In this document: in pieces, positions 1 to 5,034 of the stretch
Layout of the letters: every line of letters starts with the position of its first letter
How positions within the stretch are numbered: the stretch's first letter is position 1
Assembly (NCBI GenBank): GCA_019239815.1
Contig: JAFAZL010000948.1
Span: forward strand, 1-5,034
Origin: Acidobacteriota bacterium
GTDB taxonomy: Bacteria > Acidobacteriota > Terriglobia > Acidoferrales > UBA7541
Reading direction: 5' to 3'
Length of the DNA stretch: 5,034 bases
Notes under the pieces: model-generated
Told to the model about the DNA's origin: nothing
Database searches by the model: none
What the model saw: the letters and a program-made list of their open reading frames with translations, nothing else
Program-made: the position numbers and the translations under genes

Positions 1-413
1 CCTTTAAAGGTGCCCATGCTGACCGGGGCGCTCGGGGCGGAGCCACCACCGAGCGATGGCGGGGGTGTCGGTGCGGGGACCGGCGGGCCGACTGGCGTGA
101 GCGCGCCGGTGTTTGAGTCAATGGATAGCACCGAAATTGTGTTTGTCGTGGCATTGAGCACGAAGAGAAATTGGTCGGACGGGTCGGTGGTCACGAGACC
201 GCCTTCGGTGGATAGCGTGAGAGGCGAGCCGACAAGGGTGAGCGTGCCGTCGGGGGCGACCGAGTAACCGGCGATCAGAGATGTTGTCGTGCTGTTAGGA
301 ACTGAGGCGTAGAGGTAAGGCGATTGCGCTTGCGCCGGCCGCGGCGCGAAGAGAAACAGAATCGACGTGAAGACTATGGTGCGAAGCGGTGACGACAGAC
401 ACAAGAGGCGCAT
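1..413 (-). CDS. Secreted lactonase/YncE-like beta-propeller protein, 5' part (runs off left edge)
   Basis: This open frame starts with ATG at 413 and stays open to base 1, giving 137 codons of an incomplete gene. An AGGA Shine-Dalgarno lies 6 bases upstream (420-423). Residues 1-29 form a Sec signal peptide: basic N-terminus, a hydrophobic core around residues 13-23, and an A27-Q28-A29 cleavage site, so the product is exported. The mature part begins with a beta-propeller-like blade: PYLYASVPN, then GYSVAPDGTLTLV, then FLFVLNATTNTISVLSIDS followed by NTGALTPVG. This 'name-value, aspartate, TGALTP' rhythm is typical of seven-bladed lactonase/YncE-like propellers. Residues 109-130 form a Pro/Gly/Ser-rich stretch, probably a loop between strands. 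The substrate cannot be named; many family members have no proven lactonase activity. The export and propeller calls are fairly sure, the enzyme activity is not. Confidence 0.72.
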   Translation of the reverse strand, partial: MRLLCLSSPLRTIVFTSILFLFAPRPAQAQSPYLYASVPNSTTTSLIAGYSVAPDGTLTLVGSPLTLSTEGGLVTTDPSDQFLFVLNATTNTISVLSIDSNTGALTPVGPPVPAPTPPPSLGGGSAPSAPVSMGTFK

Positions 414-469
414 GCGTTGTCCTGGGGAGGGGAGAACGGCGCGGTCACGGCGCTGGCAATAGGCGAGTG

Positions 470-498
470 AAGATAGACGCGCGGCGAAACGGAGTCAA
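470..498 (-). promoter_or_regulatory. Sigma70-type promoter for the beta-propeller gene
   Basis: On the minus strand TTGACT (493-498) is the -35 box and TATCTT (470-475) the -10 box, separated by exactly 17 bases. Transcription would begin near 463, leaving a leader of about 50 bases before the ATG at 413. The bases just upstream of the -35 box (499-530) are rich in A and T runs, as expected for an UP element that would strengthen the promoter. This is a sequence match only. The rest of the 414-658 gap shows little else beyond a small inverted repeat. Confidence 0.6.
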
Positions 499-543
499 GA
501 AAAAATGTTATCTTTCAAGTAAAAAACTGTGAGTATTTATCGA

Positions 544-556
544 TTGGTTTTACCAA
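544..556. repeat. Small inverted repeat TTGGT-TTT-ACCAA
   Basis: A perfect 5-base inverted repeat with a 3-base spacer lies in the AT-rich gap between the divergent propeller and STAS genes, upstream of the -35 box of the former. It could be a half-site operator, but it is short enough to occur by chance, and no regulator is adjacent to support it. Confidence 0.25.
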
Positions 557-658
557 AACGGGAAAGTCTGGCGATTTAGCGAGCGGCTCGTGGCAGCCGA
601 CGGCCTGTAACATTATTTTAATGAAGGGTCGAACGAATTGGACTAACCTTTCCGGCTT

Positions 659-1009
659 ATGCCAACCACACATCTGGAATTGGATCGAGTCGACAGCGGG
701 AAGGCGGACGTCGCAGTCATCGGCCTGAACGGCAAATTGAGCCTGGAGACGGTACACGACTTCATCGAGACAATGCGCCCCGAGCCGGCGCAGGTGCTGA
801 TTCTGGATATGAGCAAGTGCTCGTTTCTGGATTCAGCCGGAGTGGGCGCGCTGATATCGATCTTCGTGAGCCGCCGCAACCACGGGAAGAAATTGATACT
901 TGCAGGGCTTACCTCACAGGGTCAAGCCGTGATGCAAGTGTCGGGATTGATCAAGCTGCTGCCTTTGTATCCTCTCGTAGAAGACGCGATTGCGGTGGCG
1001 GGTAAGTAG
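659..1009 (+). CDS. Single-domain STAS protein (anti-sigma factor antagonist type)
   Basis: The product is 116 residues, the usual size of SpoIIAA/RsbV-like single STAS domains. Residues 18-28 fit the first strands (VAVIGLNGKLS), residues 46-51 the central strand (VLILDM), and residues 57-66 carry the family hallmark LDSAGVGALI, with D58-S59 where the phosphorylated serine of anti-sigma antagonists lies. A later strand at 78-83 (KLILAG) and a helix to the C-terminus complete the fold. In the known family the unphosphorylated form binds an anti-sigma kinase and frees a sigma factor. Here no kinase, phosphatase or sigma gene is adjacent, so the partner is unknown. The start is fixed by an in-frame TAA at 644-646 just upstream; the Shine-Dalgarno is weak. 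No good promoter was found, although 606-622 is AT-rich. The gene converges with the permease gene 24 bases downstream. Confidence 0.88.
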   Translation: MPTTHLELDRVDSGKADVAVIGLNGKLSLETVHDFIETMRPEPAQVLILDMSKCSFLDSAGVGALISIFVSRRNHGKKLILAGLTSQGQAVMQVSGLIKLLPLYPLVEDAIAVAGK

Positions 1010-1033
1010 AGCAACCTGCGACTATTCGGTGCG

Positions 1034-1870
1034 TTAGCTCGGCGTCCACATCGGGTGGCTCGTGAAGAGACCATCGACGAATCCAATCTGATAGCAAACA
1101 AAAATACCGAACGTGAGACTTAACACTCCCGATCCGACGATCAGTCCTCGATTCAGCCACGCAAATTTGTATCCCGCGAAGGAAAACGGCAGCGAGATGA
1201 CTGCGGTAATCAGCATCATTCCCGCGACCGTGCCGATTCCGAAGATCAGAAGATAAAGCACAGCCCACTTGGGATTGTGAATCGTGCTGAGCACCAACAG
1301 CGCGACTGCGGCGGAGCCTGCCAGTCCGTGCACCAACCCTATGAAGAGCGGCCGGAGGGTGTGGAACAGGCCAAGCTTGCGCCAATCGCCGCCTTGCTGC
1401 GCCTTTGCTGTGGACTTATCGAACCACCGCGGCGCCGCCATGCTCTCGCCGTGATGCTGCGTCACACCGGCGTGTGTGTGCCAGTGAATGTGCAGCTTCG
1501 TGTCGTGTTCGTGGAAGTGCGCGTGGCTTCCTTCAACCTTCGGATGCGCCGGAGAAAATTTGTCGGTGATCCAGCTGAGCGCGCCGGTCAAATTCAGAAC
1601 GCCCAGCAAGATCAGCATCAGCCCGACGGAAAACTCCATCGTGAGGCCGAGACGCGTCGGAATCGCGATGCCGAGCAGAATAATCGCCGCGCCGACGATC
1701 AGGATCGTTACCGTATGCCCGACTCCCCAGAGTGCGCCGATCAATCCGGCCTTCACGATCGAACGCTCTCGGCTGACGATCGTTGAGACGGCGATCACAT
1801 GATCTGGATCGGTCGCGTGGCGCATGCCGAGAAGGAAGCCAAAACCGAGGATGGCGATGAGGCTCGTCAT
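1034..1870 (-). CDS. NicO/UreH-like nickel/cobalt-type permease
   Basis: The product is a 278-residue integral membrane protein with about six hydrophobic segments, near residues 3-16, 42-66, 78-100, 171-196, 202-226 and 240-262. Residues 17-28 (RHATDPDHVIAV) match the first-helix signature of nickel/cobalt transporters, where the His and Asp side chains bind metal. GALWGVGHTVTI (45-56) and GLVHGLAGSAAV (178-189) fit the other conserved helices. The loop between the third and fourth helices (about 101-168) is histidine-rich, with 11 His between residues 109 and 140, a probable metal-binding element. The likely role is movement of Ni2+ or Co2+ across the inner membrane; direction and metal cannot be read from sequence. 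The start has a poor Shine-Dalgarno but is bounded by an in-frame stop (1883-1885). The gene lies 87 bases behind the LysR gene on the same strand, so read-through is possible. There is no urease or hydrogenase gene in view. Confidence 0.85.
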   Translation of the reverse strand: MTSLIAILGFGFLLGMRHATDPDHVIAVSTIVSRERSIVKAGLIGALWGVGHTVTILIVGAAIILLGIAIPTRLGLTMEFSVGLMLILLGVLNLTGALSWITDKFSPAHPKVEGSHAHFHEHDTKLHIHWHTHAGVTQHHGESMAAPRWFDKSTAKAQQGGDWRKLGLFHTLRPLFIGLVHGLAGSAAVALLVLSTIHNPKWAVLYLLIFGIGTVAGMMLITAVISLPFSFAGYKFAWLNRGLIVGSGVLSLTFGIFVCYQIGFVDGLFTSHPMWTPS

Positions 1871-1957
1871 TGTCGTGTGTAGTTAGACGCGTATCGTAGC
1901 GCAATGGAAGGCTGAACGGATACTGCACCGGACCGCGAGCAAGGCAGCGAGAGTGAG

Positions 1958-2833
1958 CTACTCCGCTTTCAGAATCCGCATGAGCTCCGCAGCCGCATGC
2001 GGCAATCGCGCACCTCGCCGCGAAACAATGTAAACATGCCGTGGCATGCTCATTTGCCGGACTTTCACTTCTTTCATCCAGCCGTGGTCGATCTCCCACT
2101 GTACGCACATGCGCGGCACGATGGCGACGCCCATCCCCATCTGCACGAATCGCTTGATGCTTTCGATCGTCGGCATTTCGATCGGCATATTCAGCGTCGT
2201 GCGATGACGGGCGAAGAGCTCAATTACGCGGCGCCGATACGGCGACTCAACGATGTGTCCGACAAACGTTTCCTTGCCGAGGTCTTCGATATCGACTTCG
2301 CGCTTCTTAGCCAGCGCATGCTTCAGCGGAACAACAAACGCCAGCTCGTCCTTCAAAATTTCAGTGGCCTGCAGTTGCGGTTCGCGCGGCACAAACGAAA
2401 CCGCGCCGACGTCGAGCCGATAGTTCAGCACCTCATGCGGAATATCTCGCGAAAACATGCGATGCACCCGAACCTGCACGCCGGGATGCGCGGAGCGAAA
2501 TCTTGCCAGCGCCGGAAGCAGCGCATGAATAGAGCTTTCATTGACGCCGAGCGAGAGCTCGCCACGCTTTAGCCCTTCTAGCTCGGTCAGCCCCTTCTTC
2601 ACTTCATCGCGAAGATTCAGCAGCCGCTCGGCGTATTCCTTCAAAAGGGCACCGGCGTCGGTCAGCCGCACCGGCCGCGAACCCCGCACAAAAAGCGGCT
2701 GTCCGAGAGAATCCTCAAGTTTGCGGATGCCCAGGCTAATCGCCGGCTGTGTGCGATACAGCCGCTCGGCGGCGCGCGAAAAGCTGCCTTCGCGGGCGAC
2801 CATCAAAAAGACCTGGAGTTCACTGAGATCCAA
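1958..2833 (-). CDS. LysR-type transcriptional regulator, divergent from leuA
   Basis: Starting at TTG 2833 the product is 291 residues, typical for the family. Residues 2-60 are the winged helix-turn-helix: LSELQVFLMVAREGSFSRAA, then TQPAISLGIRKLEDSLGQPLF and the wing RLTDAGALL at 56-64. Residues from about 87 onward form the periplasmic-binding-protein-like effector domain, opening with KRGELSLGV and including FVQMGMGVAIVPRM, the usual late segment of such domains. The TTG start is chosen because GGAG (2841-2844) lies 7 bases upstream and LysR proteins normally begin within a few residues of the helix before the HTH. The frame stays open to an ATG at 3004, but that adds 57 residues unlike the family and runs across the 5' end of leuA. 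Divergence from leuA suggests, but does not prove, that it controls the leu genes. The effector is unknown. Confidence 0.9.
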   Translation of the reverse strand: MDLSELQVFLMVAREGSFSRAAERLYRTQPAISLGIRKLEDSLGQPLFVRGSRPVRLTDAGALLKEYAERLLNLRDEVKKGLTELEGLKRGELSLGVNESSIHALLPALARFRSAHPGVQVRVHRMFSRDIPHEVLNYRLDVGAVSFVPREPQLQATEILKDELAFVVPLKHALAKKREVDIEDLGKETFVGHIVESPYRRRVIELFARHRTTLNMPIEMPTIESIKRFVQMGMGVAIVPRMCVQWEIDHGWMKEVKVRQMSMPRHVYIVSRRGARLPHAAAELMRILKAE

Positions 2834-2840
2834 AACAATG

Positions 2841-2844
2841 CTCC
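2841..2844 (-). promoter_or_regulatory. Shine-Dalgarno that decides the TTG start of the LysR gene
   Basis: GGAG on the minus strand stands 7 bases before the TTG at 2833. No ATG or GTG lies in frame near the start of the conserved DNA-binding domain, so this site is the main argument for a TTG start. Confidence 0.55.
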
Positions 2845-2868
2845 GAGCCGGCCGGGCGGCCCCAAAGC

Positions 2869-2874
2869 AGTATA
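2869..2874 (-). promoter_or_regulatory. Probable -10 box of the LysR gene
   Basis: TATACT on the minus strand matches the sigma70 -10 consensus at 5 of 6 positions. It would start transcription near 2862, giving a leader of about 29 bases. The -35 region is poor (TTCTGC at 17-base spacing). The box overlaps the left arm of the LysR-type operator at 2872-2886, which fits the autorepression usual in this family. Confidence 0.4.
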
Positions 2875-2886
2875 AGGCAGGATTAT
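2872..2886. promoter_or_regulatory. Candidate LysR-type operator (ATAA-N7-TTAT)
   Basis: ATAA (2872-2875) and TTAT (2883-2886) form a perfect 4-base inverted repeat with 7 bases between, containing the T-N11-A core that defines LysR-family recognition sites. It sits in the divergent lysR-leuA gap, where such sites are expected. Its centre (2879) is about 65 bases before the leuA transcription start predicted from the 2909-2938 promoter, the classic position of the LysR recognition site. A further AT-rich stretch at 2896-2910, next to the leuA -35 box, could be the activation site. Confidence 0.5.
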
Positions 2887-2908
2887 CAAATGCAGAATAA
2901 AGATAAAT

Positions 2909-2938
2909 TTGACTATACACGGCCCCTTCTGCATTACT
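2909..2938 (+). promoter_or_regulatory. Candidate leuA promoter
   Basis: TTGACT (2909-2914) is a good -35 box. The -10 is weak: CATTAC at 2932-2937 (17-base spacer), or ATTACT at 2933-2938 (18-base spacer) with an upstream TG at 2930-2931 as in extended -10 promoters. A strong -35 with a weak -10 is common at activator-dependent promoters. Transcription would start near 2944, leaving an unusually short leader of about 13 bases. An alternative -10, TATACA at 2914-2919, would give a leader of about 31 bases but has a poor -35. Confidence 0.4.
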
Positions 2939-2944
2939 TAGTCT

Positions 2945-2950
2945 GGGGGA
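2945..2950 (+). promoter_or_regulatory. Ribosome binding site of leuA
   Basis: GGGGGA ends 6 bases before the ATG at 2957 and supports that start, which also places the conserved N-terminal DTTLRDGEQ motif at the expected distance from the N-terminus. Confidence 0.6.
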
Positions 2951-2956
2951 ACATCC

Positions 2957-4153
2957 ATGGACGTCGTACGCATCTTCGACACCACGCTCCGCGATGGCGA
3001 GCAATCGCCTGGGTTCTCGATGAACACGGCGGAGAAAATCCGCATGGCGAAGCAGCTTGCGGTGCTCAACGTCGACATCATCGAAGCGGGATTCCCGATT
3101 TCATCGCGTGGCGACCTTGAAGCCGTGCAAGCGGTGGCGAAAGAAGTGCGCCATGTCCCTATCGCAGCGCTCGCCCGCGCTCGCAAAGAAGACGTGGCGG
3201 CTGCTGCGGAGGCGCTCGAAGGTGCGGCGCACTCGCGCATGCATATTTTTCTCGCGACCTCCGATCTGCACCTCCAGGTCAAACTCAACATGACGCGCGA
3301 GAGGTGCCTCGAAGCCATCGGCGCAATGGTGAAGGAAGGCCGCAAGCACGTCGGCGAAGTGGAATTTTCGGCCGAAGACGCGGGTCGTACCGACATCGAT
3401 TTTCTCTGCGAGGTCTGCAGCGTTGCGGTGAAAGCCGGCGCAACGATTCTGAATCTGCCCGATACTGTCGGCTACGCCGTGCCCGAAGAATACGGCGCGA
3501 TGTTCACGCGCGTGCGCGAGCACCTCGGCGACCCCAAGAACGTAACGCTCAGCGCGCATTGCCACGACGATTTGGGAATGGCCGTCGCGAATTCGCTCGC
3601 GGCGGTTCGCGCCGGCGTGCGTCAAATTGAATGCACGATCAACGGCATTGGTGAGCGCGCGGGCAACGCGTCGCTCGAAGAAGTCGTTGTCGCGCTGGCC
3701 GTGCGAAAGGAAAGCTTCGGCGTGTCGACCAACATCAAGCTCGAGCATCTTTTCCCATCGAGCCGCATGCTGACCGAAATCACCGGAGCGCAAGTCGCAC
3801 CCAATAAAGCCGTAGTCGGCGCGAACGCGTTCGCACACGAAGCTGGGATCCACCAGGACGGCATCATCAAGAATCCGCTGACCTACGAAATCATTTCGCC
3901 GCAAACGGTTGGCGTTCCGGCGCGTGCGTTAGTGCTTGGCAAGCATTCCGGCCGCAACGCGCTGAAGACGAGCCTGAAGGACCTCGGCTACGAGCCGACC
4001 GCGGCGGAACTCGCCGAGTGCTACCGTCGCGTAACAGCGCTGGCCGACCAGGCGAAAGAAATTCGCCAGCGCGATCTGGTCGCGATCGCGCATGAAGTGA
4101 TTCGCCGCGGCGCAAGTTCGAGCGCCGAAAAGCAGGCGACCACAGTCGCCTAG
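2957..4153 (+). CDS. leuA: 2-Isopropylmalate synthase, short form without the leucine-sensing domain
   Basis: LeuA condenses acetyl-CoA with 2-oxoisovalerate to 2-isopropylmalate, the first committed step of leucine biosynthesis, in the cytoplasm. The TIM-barrel domain is complete: FDTTLRDGEQSPG (7-19) with catalytic R12 and metal ligand D13, VEFSAEDAGRTD (135-146), the metal-binding HCH at 201-203, and NGIGERAGN (229-237) with metal ligand N237. The subdomain follows, with GANAFAHEAGIHQDGI (288-303) and LGKHSGR (327-333). GEQSPG and the extended subdomain favour LeuA over homocitrate synthase/NifV, which is otherwise of similar length. The protein stops at 398 residues, whereas usual bacterial LeuA has about 510-520; the missing part is the C-terminal leucine-binding regulatory domain. 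leuB begins only 80 bases later, so there is no room for a frameshifted remnant. The gene is divergent from the LysR gene and probably co-transcribed with leuB. Confidence 0.93.
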   Translation: MDVVRIFDTTLRDGEQSPGFSMNTAEKIRMAKQLAVLNVDIIEAGFPISSRGDLEAVQAVAKEVRHVPIAALARARKEDVAAAAEALEGAAHSRMHIFLATSDLHLQVKLNMTRERCLEAIGAMVKEGRKHVGEVEFSAEDAGRTDIDFLCEVCSVAVKAGATILNLPDTVGYAVPEEYGAMFTRVREHLGDPKNVTLSAHCHDDLGMAVANSLAAVRAGVRQIECTINGIGERAGNASLEEVVVALAVRKESFGVSTNIKLEHLFPSSRMLTEITGAQVAPNKAVVGANAFAHEAGIHQDGIIKNPLTYEIISPQTVGVPARALVLGKHSGRNALKTSLKDLGYEPTAAELAECYRRVTALADQAKEIRQRDLVAIAHEVIRRGASSSAEKQATTVA

Positions 4154-4181
4154 TCGCGACCGTGCTGACTCAAAGAGTTTC

Positions 4182-4202
4182 GTCCGGCGACTGGCTCCGG
4201 AC
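4182..4202 (+). other. Inverted repeat in the leuA-leuB gap
   Basis: GTCCGG (4182-4187) and CCGGAC (4197-4202) can pair with a 9-base loop. No run of T follows (the next bases are ACGTAAAAAA), so it is not an intrinsic terminator in the plus direction. It might affect mRNA stability or differential expression between the two genes. A second weaker stem (GTCGC 4145-4149 with GCGAC 4156-4160) spans the leuA stop codon. Confidence 0.3.
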
Positions 4203-4223
4203 ACGTAAAAAATTTCGGGAATC

Positions 4224-4228
4224 GGGGA
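4224..4228 (+). promoter_or_regulatory. Ribosome binding site of leuB
   Basis: GGGGA ends 5 bases before the ATG at 4234 and fixes the leuB start, which gives the family's usual short N-terminus ahead of the [10 protein letters not shown] motif. Confidence 0.6.
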
Positions 4229-4233
4229 AGTCG

Positions 4234-5034
4234 ATGAAGAAGACGATCGTCCTACTGCCGGGTGACGGCATCGGGCCGGAAGTGACCCGTGCTGCGGCGA
4301 CGGTGCTCCGCGAAGCGGGCCACGAATTTCACCATCAATTTGAATTTCAGGAATATCCGGTCGGCGGTGCCGCGATCGATGCGACAGGTGTGCCGCTGCC
4401 CAACGAAACGCTCGATGCCTGTCGCAAAGCCGACGCAATTTTCCTCGGCGCGGTGGGCGGAGCGAAGTGGGACGCGCTCCCGGTAGGGAAGCGGCCCGAA
4501 AGCGGGTTGCTCGCGCTGCGCCAGGGCCTCGGCCTCTACGTCAATCTTCGTCCGGTGAAATTGCTCGAGCCGCTGCGCCTGATTTCGCCGCTAAAGCCGG
4601 AGCGCCTCGGCGAACTCGACATCGAGATCGTCCGCGAGCTCGCCGGCGGCATGTATTTCGGCGAGCGCGGCAACGTGCGCGAACAGGGCGTCGAGCGCGC
4701 GTGGGACACCGAGTCCTACTCCGTTCCCGAAATCGAGCGCGTCGCAAAATTTGCCTACGCGCGTGCCGAGATGCGCTCACGTCGCATGGTTTCCGTCGAC
4801 AAAGCCAACGTCCTCGCCAGCTCTCAGCTTTGGCGCCGTACCGTCGTCGGAATGAACACCGCGCATCCGGACGTGCGCCTCGAACACATGTACGTCGATA
4901 ACGCCGCGATGCAACTGACGCTGAAGCCATCGCAGTTCGATGTGATGCTCACGACGAACATGTTCGGCGATATCCTCAGTGACGCCGCAGCCGCACTCGT
5001 CGGATCGATCGGTTTGATTCCGTCGGCCAGCTTC
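4234..5034 (+). CDS. leuB: 3-Isopropylmalate dehydrogenase, N-terminal three quarters (runs off right edge)
   Basis: LeuB oxidises and decarboxylates (2R,3S)-3-isopropylmalate to 2-oxoisocaproate with NAD+, the third leucine-specific step, in the cytoplasm. The frame is open from ATG 4234 to the last base, giving 267 codons; the family is usually about 350-360. Visible landmarks are [10 protein letters not shown] (8-17), YPVGGAAID (41-49), [10 protein letters not shown] (71-80), the substrate arginines R96, R106 and R134, Y141 in [10 protein letters not shown]190 in SVDKANVL, and the metal ligands D222, D246 and D250 (the latter two in NMFGDILSD). All active-site residues expected in this part are present, so the enzyme should be functional. 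The NAD-binding C-terminal segment lies beyond the window. It follows leuA by 80 bases on the same strand; leuC and leuD are not between them and may be downstream or elsewhere. Confidence 0.95.
   Translation, partial: MKKTIVLLPGDGIGPEVTRAAATVLREAGHEFHHQFEFQEYPVGGAAIDATGVPLPNETLDACRKADAIFLGAVGGAKWDALPVGKRPESGLLALRQGLGLYVNLRPVKLLEPLRLISPLKPERLGELDIEIVRELAGGMYFGERGNVREQGVERAWDTESYSVPEIERVAKFAYARAEMRSRRMVSVDKANVLASSQLWRRTVVGMNTAHPDVRLEHMYVDNAAMQLTLKPSQFDVMLTTNMFGDILSDAAAALVGSIGLIPSASF

Noticed and set aside
10..267. 85-residue plus-strand frame rich in Gly, Pro and Val
   Set aside because: It is the antisense shadow of the secreted propeller gene, whose minus-strand frame has a signal peptide, ribosome site and promoter.
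591..607. Possible sigma54 promoter (TGGCAG...GGCCTG) before the STAS gene
   Set aside because: The -12 element lacks the required TTGC core, so the match is only to the -24 half.
414..658. Possible small RNA or hidden small gene in the AT-rich gap
   Set aside because: No frame there has a ribosome site or protein-like composition. The 80-residue minus-strand frame at 515-757 overlaps the STAS gene and lacks features.
1277..1786. 169-residue plus-strand frame
   Set aside because: It is opposite the permease gene. Its translation is Arg/Gln-rich without family features, while the minus strand encodes clear membrane helices and transporter motifs.
2847..2863. GC-rich palindromic stretch (GCCGGCCGGGCGGCC) in the LysR leader
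   Set aside because: It is short and built from overlapping GGCC units expected by chance in GC-rich DNA; there is no T run and no clear regulatory fold.
3101..3904. 267-residue minus-strand frame
   Set aside because: It is a long shadow of leuA, rich in Arg, His and Phe as expected from GC-rich antisense, and has no recognisable domain.
4145..4202. Possible intrinsic terminator after leuA
   Set aside because: The stems are short and not followed by a T run on the plus strand, so there is no support for termination between leuA and leuB.
4467..4930. Arg-rich frames on both strands at the right end
   Set aside because: Both lie inside leuB, which has all its active-site motifs in the remaining frame but is cut by the window edge.

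Overview
The window looks like ordinary chromosome from a moderately GC-rich Gram-negative-type bacterium. The combination of a secreted lactonase-type beta-propeller, a small orphan STAS protein, a NicO/UreH-type metal permease and a leuA-leuB pair suggests an environmental, possibly soil, bacterium. Acidobacteriota is my best guess. That rests on gene style and content only; there is no rRNA or other marker to confirm it. I see no tRNA or rRNA gene, CRISPR array, insertion sequence, attachment site or phage gene.

Layout. (1) 1-413, minus strand: the 5' part of a secreted beta-propeller protein that runs off the left edge. It has a clear signal peptide and a convincing sigma70-type promoter at 470-498. 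(2) 659-1009, plus strand: a 116-residue single-domain STAS protein of the anti-sigma-factor-antagonist type. (3) 1034-1870, minus strand, convergent with the STAS gene: a six-helix nickel/cobalt-type permease with a histidine-rich loop. (4) 1958-2833, minus strand, upstream of the permease and on the same strand: a LysR-type regulator whose best start is a TTG codon. (5) 2957-4153, plus strand, divergent from the regulator: 2-isopropylmalate synthase (leuA) in a short form without the usual C-terminal leucine-sensing domain. (6) 4234 to the right edge, plus strand: the first 267 codons of 3-isopropylmalate dehydrogenase (leuB).

The functional core is the right half. leuA and leuB encode the first committed and third enzymes of leucine biosynthesis. 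They are probably co-transcribed and lie head-to-head with a LysR-type gene. The 123-base divergent gap holds a textbook-shaped LysR-type operator (ATAA-N7-TTAT). It overlaps the likely -10 box of the regulator gene and lies about 65 bases upstream of one possible leuA transcription start. With the missing allosteric domain in LeuA, this suggests that leucine supply here may be controlled mainly by transcription rather than by end-product inhibition of the enzyme. That is a hypothesis; no wholly new system is evident.
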